From a virus: 64,000 nucleotides of DNA. Positions 63,170 through 64,000 of this stretch are shown piece by piece. The first letter of the stretch is position 1, and every line of letters starts with the position of its first letter. Position numbers and translations under genes: made by a program. The stretch is from positions 124,001-188,000 of IMG/VR virus record IMGVR_UViG_3300021440_000013. One strand, given 5' to 3'. The notes under the pieces were generated by a model. That model ran no database searches and had not been told where the DNA came from. It saw only the letters and a program-made list of their open reading frames with translations.

Positions 63170-63212
63170 CAGACAGGAGGGCCGCAAAGCCCTCCTGTCT
63201 GACTGTGTTTTT
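63170..63212 (+). terminator. Intrinsic terminator
   Basis: A 13-bp perfect stem (63170-63182 with 63189-63201), 6-nt loop, followed by ACTGTGTTTTT. Confidence 0.85.
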
Positions 63213-63292
63213 AAAACACTTCAGTCATATATATTCTACTTGACTACATAACGCAAGTAGATTTCTTACTCTGATCTAAGGAGACATGGATC

Positions 63293-63490
63293 ATGCGGCC
63301 TATTGTGTTTGTGGAAGTCTTTAGTGAATGCATTGATCTATTCACTGAGGATGAGGTTGTTGAGCTTCAGCGTTTTGTCGCTGAAGCTCGTGACATCCGC
63401 GTCGTGATGACGCTAAAGGCGTTGGTGACAACCCACCGTCTTGGTGTTGAGAAGGCCATCGCTGGCCTTAAAGAAACTGTCTGTATCTAA
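63293..63490 (+). CDS. Unknown small protein
   Basis: The 65-residue acidic protein starts after TAAGGAGA. It is a helical chain (EDEVVELQRFVAEARDIRVV) without known motif. The upstream 80 nt are AT-rich (ATATATATTCTACTTGACTACATAA), a likely promoter stretch. It may be the first gene of a new operon. Confidence 0.55.
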   Translation: MRPIVFVEVFSECIDLFTEDEVVELQRFVAEARDIRVVMTLKALVTTHRLGVEKAIAGLKETVCI

Positions 63491-63501
63491 AAGAAAAGAC
63501 C

Positions 63502-63744
63502 ATGGACGATTTCATTACCTTTATCTACGTTACGAGCATGCTCGTAACAGCTGTTCTCACCACTCTTGGCACCACCGAGGGAGAACTTAAAATAAAGAAA
63601 AAATACCCGGATATTAAAGATAAGGCGGTAACGCGCCTTGTCATTCTGTCAAACGCAGTTACGGTGTTCATGCCGGTTTTTAACACCGGCATGGTGTTCT
63701 TTGCTGCCTGGCTTGTCCTTAAGAAAGTAAAAGAAAGGAGTTAA
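63502..63744 (+). CDS. Small membrane protein, two predicted spans
   Basis: The 80-residue protein has hydrophobic spans at about 4-24 (FITFIYVTSMLVTAVLTTLG) and 45-73 (VILSNAVTVFMPVFNTGMVF), joined by a Lys-rich cytoplasm-like loop. It ends in a basic tail. A weak AAAAGA site precedes ATG 63502. Size and topology would allow a holin-like role but nothing shows it. Confidence 0.55.
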   Translation: MDDFITFIYVTSMLVTAVLTTLGTTEGELKIKKKYPDIKDKAVTRLVILSNAVTVFMPVFNTGMVFFAAWLVLKKVKERS

Positions 63745-63746
63745 CC

Positions 63747-64000
63747 GTGTCGTACGTCGCAGTAAAAAGTCTTTAAATGTGTTTTCTGCGGCGTAGAAGA
63801 GGCGGAGCAGATCGACCAGTGAAGCTCGATCTGGGATCAGTTGGTCCACGAGACACCTGACATGGCAGTGCTCGAAGAAAACGGCACTAATCTCTGGAGG
63901 CTCGGTAAGGTGTGTGACGCCTGCTGTGAGCGAGGCAAGCCGTACAAAAAAGACGAAATCGCTGAAAGCTTTTTCGATCAACTCATCAACAAAGACTTTT
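63747..64000 (+). pseudogene. Broken zinc-binding protein gene (3' end outside window)
   Basis: After AAAGGAG, GTG 63747 opens VSYVAVKSL and meets a stop at once. One frame over, KVFKCVFCGVEEAEQIDQ runs from 63766 to a TGA at 63820. The same frame then continues SSIWDQLVHETPDMAVLEEN and KVCDACCERGKPYKK to the window end. Joined across one frameshift and the TGA, it forms one protein with two Cys-x-x-Cys pairs, a likely zinc ribbon. It could be a decayed gene, a sequencing error or recoding. The last part might also be translated alone from ATG 63862. Confidence 0.45.

Noticed and set aside
1-64000. tRNA genes, integrase, insertion sequences
   Set aside because: No cloverleaf candidate, transposase or recombinase motif was seen by eye; a tRNAscan-SE run would be the decisive check.

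Overview
This window is part of a large (jumbo) tailed-phage genome, most likely a contractile-tailed myovirus distantly related to the phiKZ-like phages. Three things point there. First, it encodes its own multisubunit RNA polymerase, split into unusual pieces. Second, it has very large structural genes, including a 2536-residue tail protein with two peptidoglycan-hydrolase domains and a gp5/gpV-like spike. Third, genes are tightly packed and closed by perfect hairpins. No tRNA, integrase, insertion sequence or CRISPR array was seen. The phage name and the host cannot be read from the sequence.

Layout. 1-2022: C-terminal part of RNA polymerase beta' (5' end outside the window). 2122-4434: SF2 helicase interrupted in its Walker A motif by a class 3 intein. 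4531-5191: two small membrane proteins. 5198-12405: unassigned, probably virion genes, including a paralogous pair at 8960-11757. 12507-13493: a small unknown gene and a permuted NlpC/P60-like hydrolase. 13751-20272: first tail-fibre locus with repeats, FN3-like modules and a seven-bladed propeller. 20317-21156 (-): baseplate spike. 21318-23816: SbcC/Rad50-like ATPase. 24000-25911 (-): two unknown proteins. 25942-28636: membrane peptide, RNase HI fusion, unknown protein and a DarG-type macrodomain. 28687-29541 (-): unknown. 29693-32969: RecA/DnaB-fold ATPase, a small protein, a stand-alone C-terminal piece of RNA polymerase beta, and an unknown protein. 33022-37187: small unknowns, including a possible NADAR-like protein. 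37226-47038 (-): a 713-residue protein and the giant tail protein. 47090-54027: beta' N-terminal part, an unknown gene, and beta. 54149-57354: four genes of unknown function. 57421-63147: second tail-fibre locus with three tandem two-gene cassettes and a LamG-like protein. 63293-64000: small genes and a broken zinc-binding gene.

How the parts fit. The polymerase is spread over four genes: beta' N (47090-49116), beta (49666-54027), beta C-terminal tail (31566-32234) and beta' C (1-2022). A 419-nt group I intron lies exactly between the first Asp of the catalytic DFDGD motif and the rest of it. An unspliced transcript stops at once, so an active polymerase depends on RNA splicing. The helicase likewise depends on protein splicing to rebuild its Walker A motif. 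These two active-site elements, the four-part polymerase, the cassette array of fibre-associated genes and the macrodomain are the most noteworthy content.
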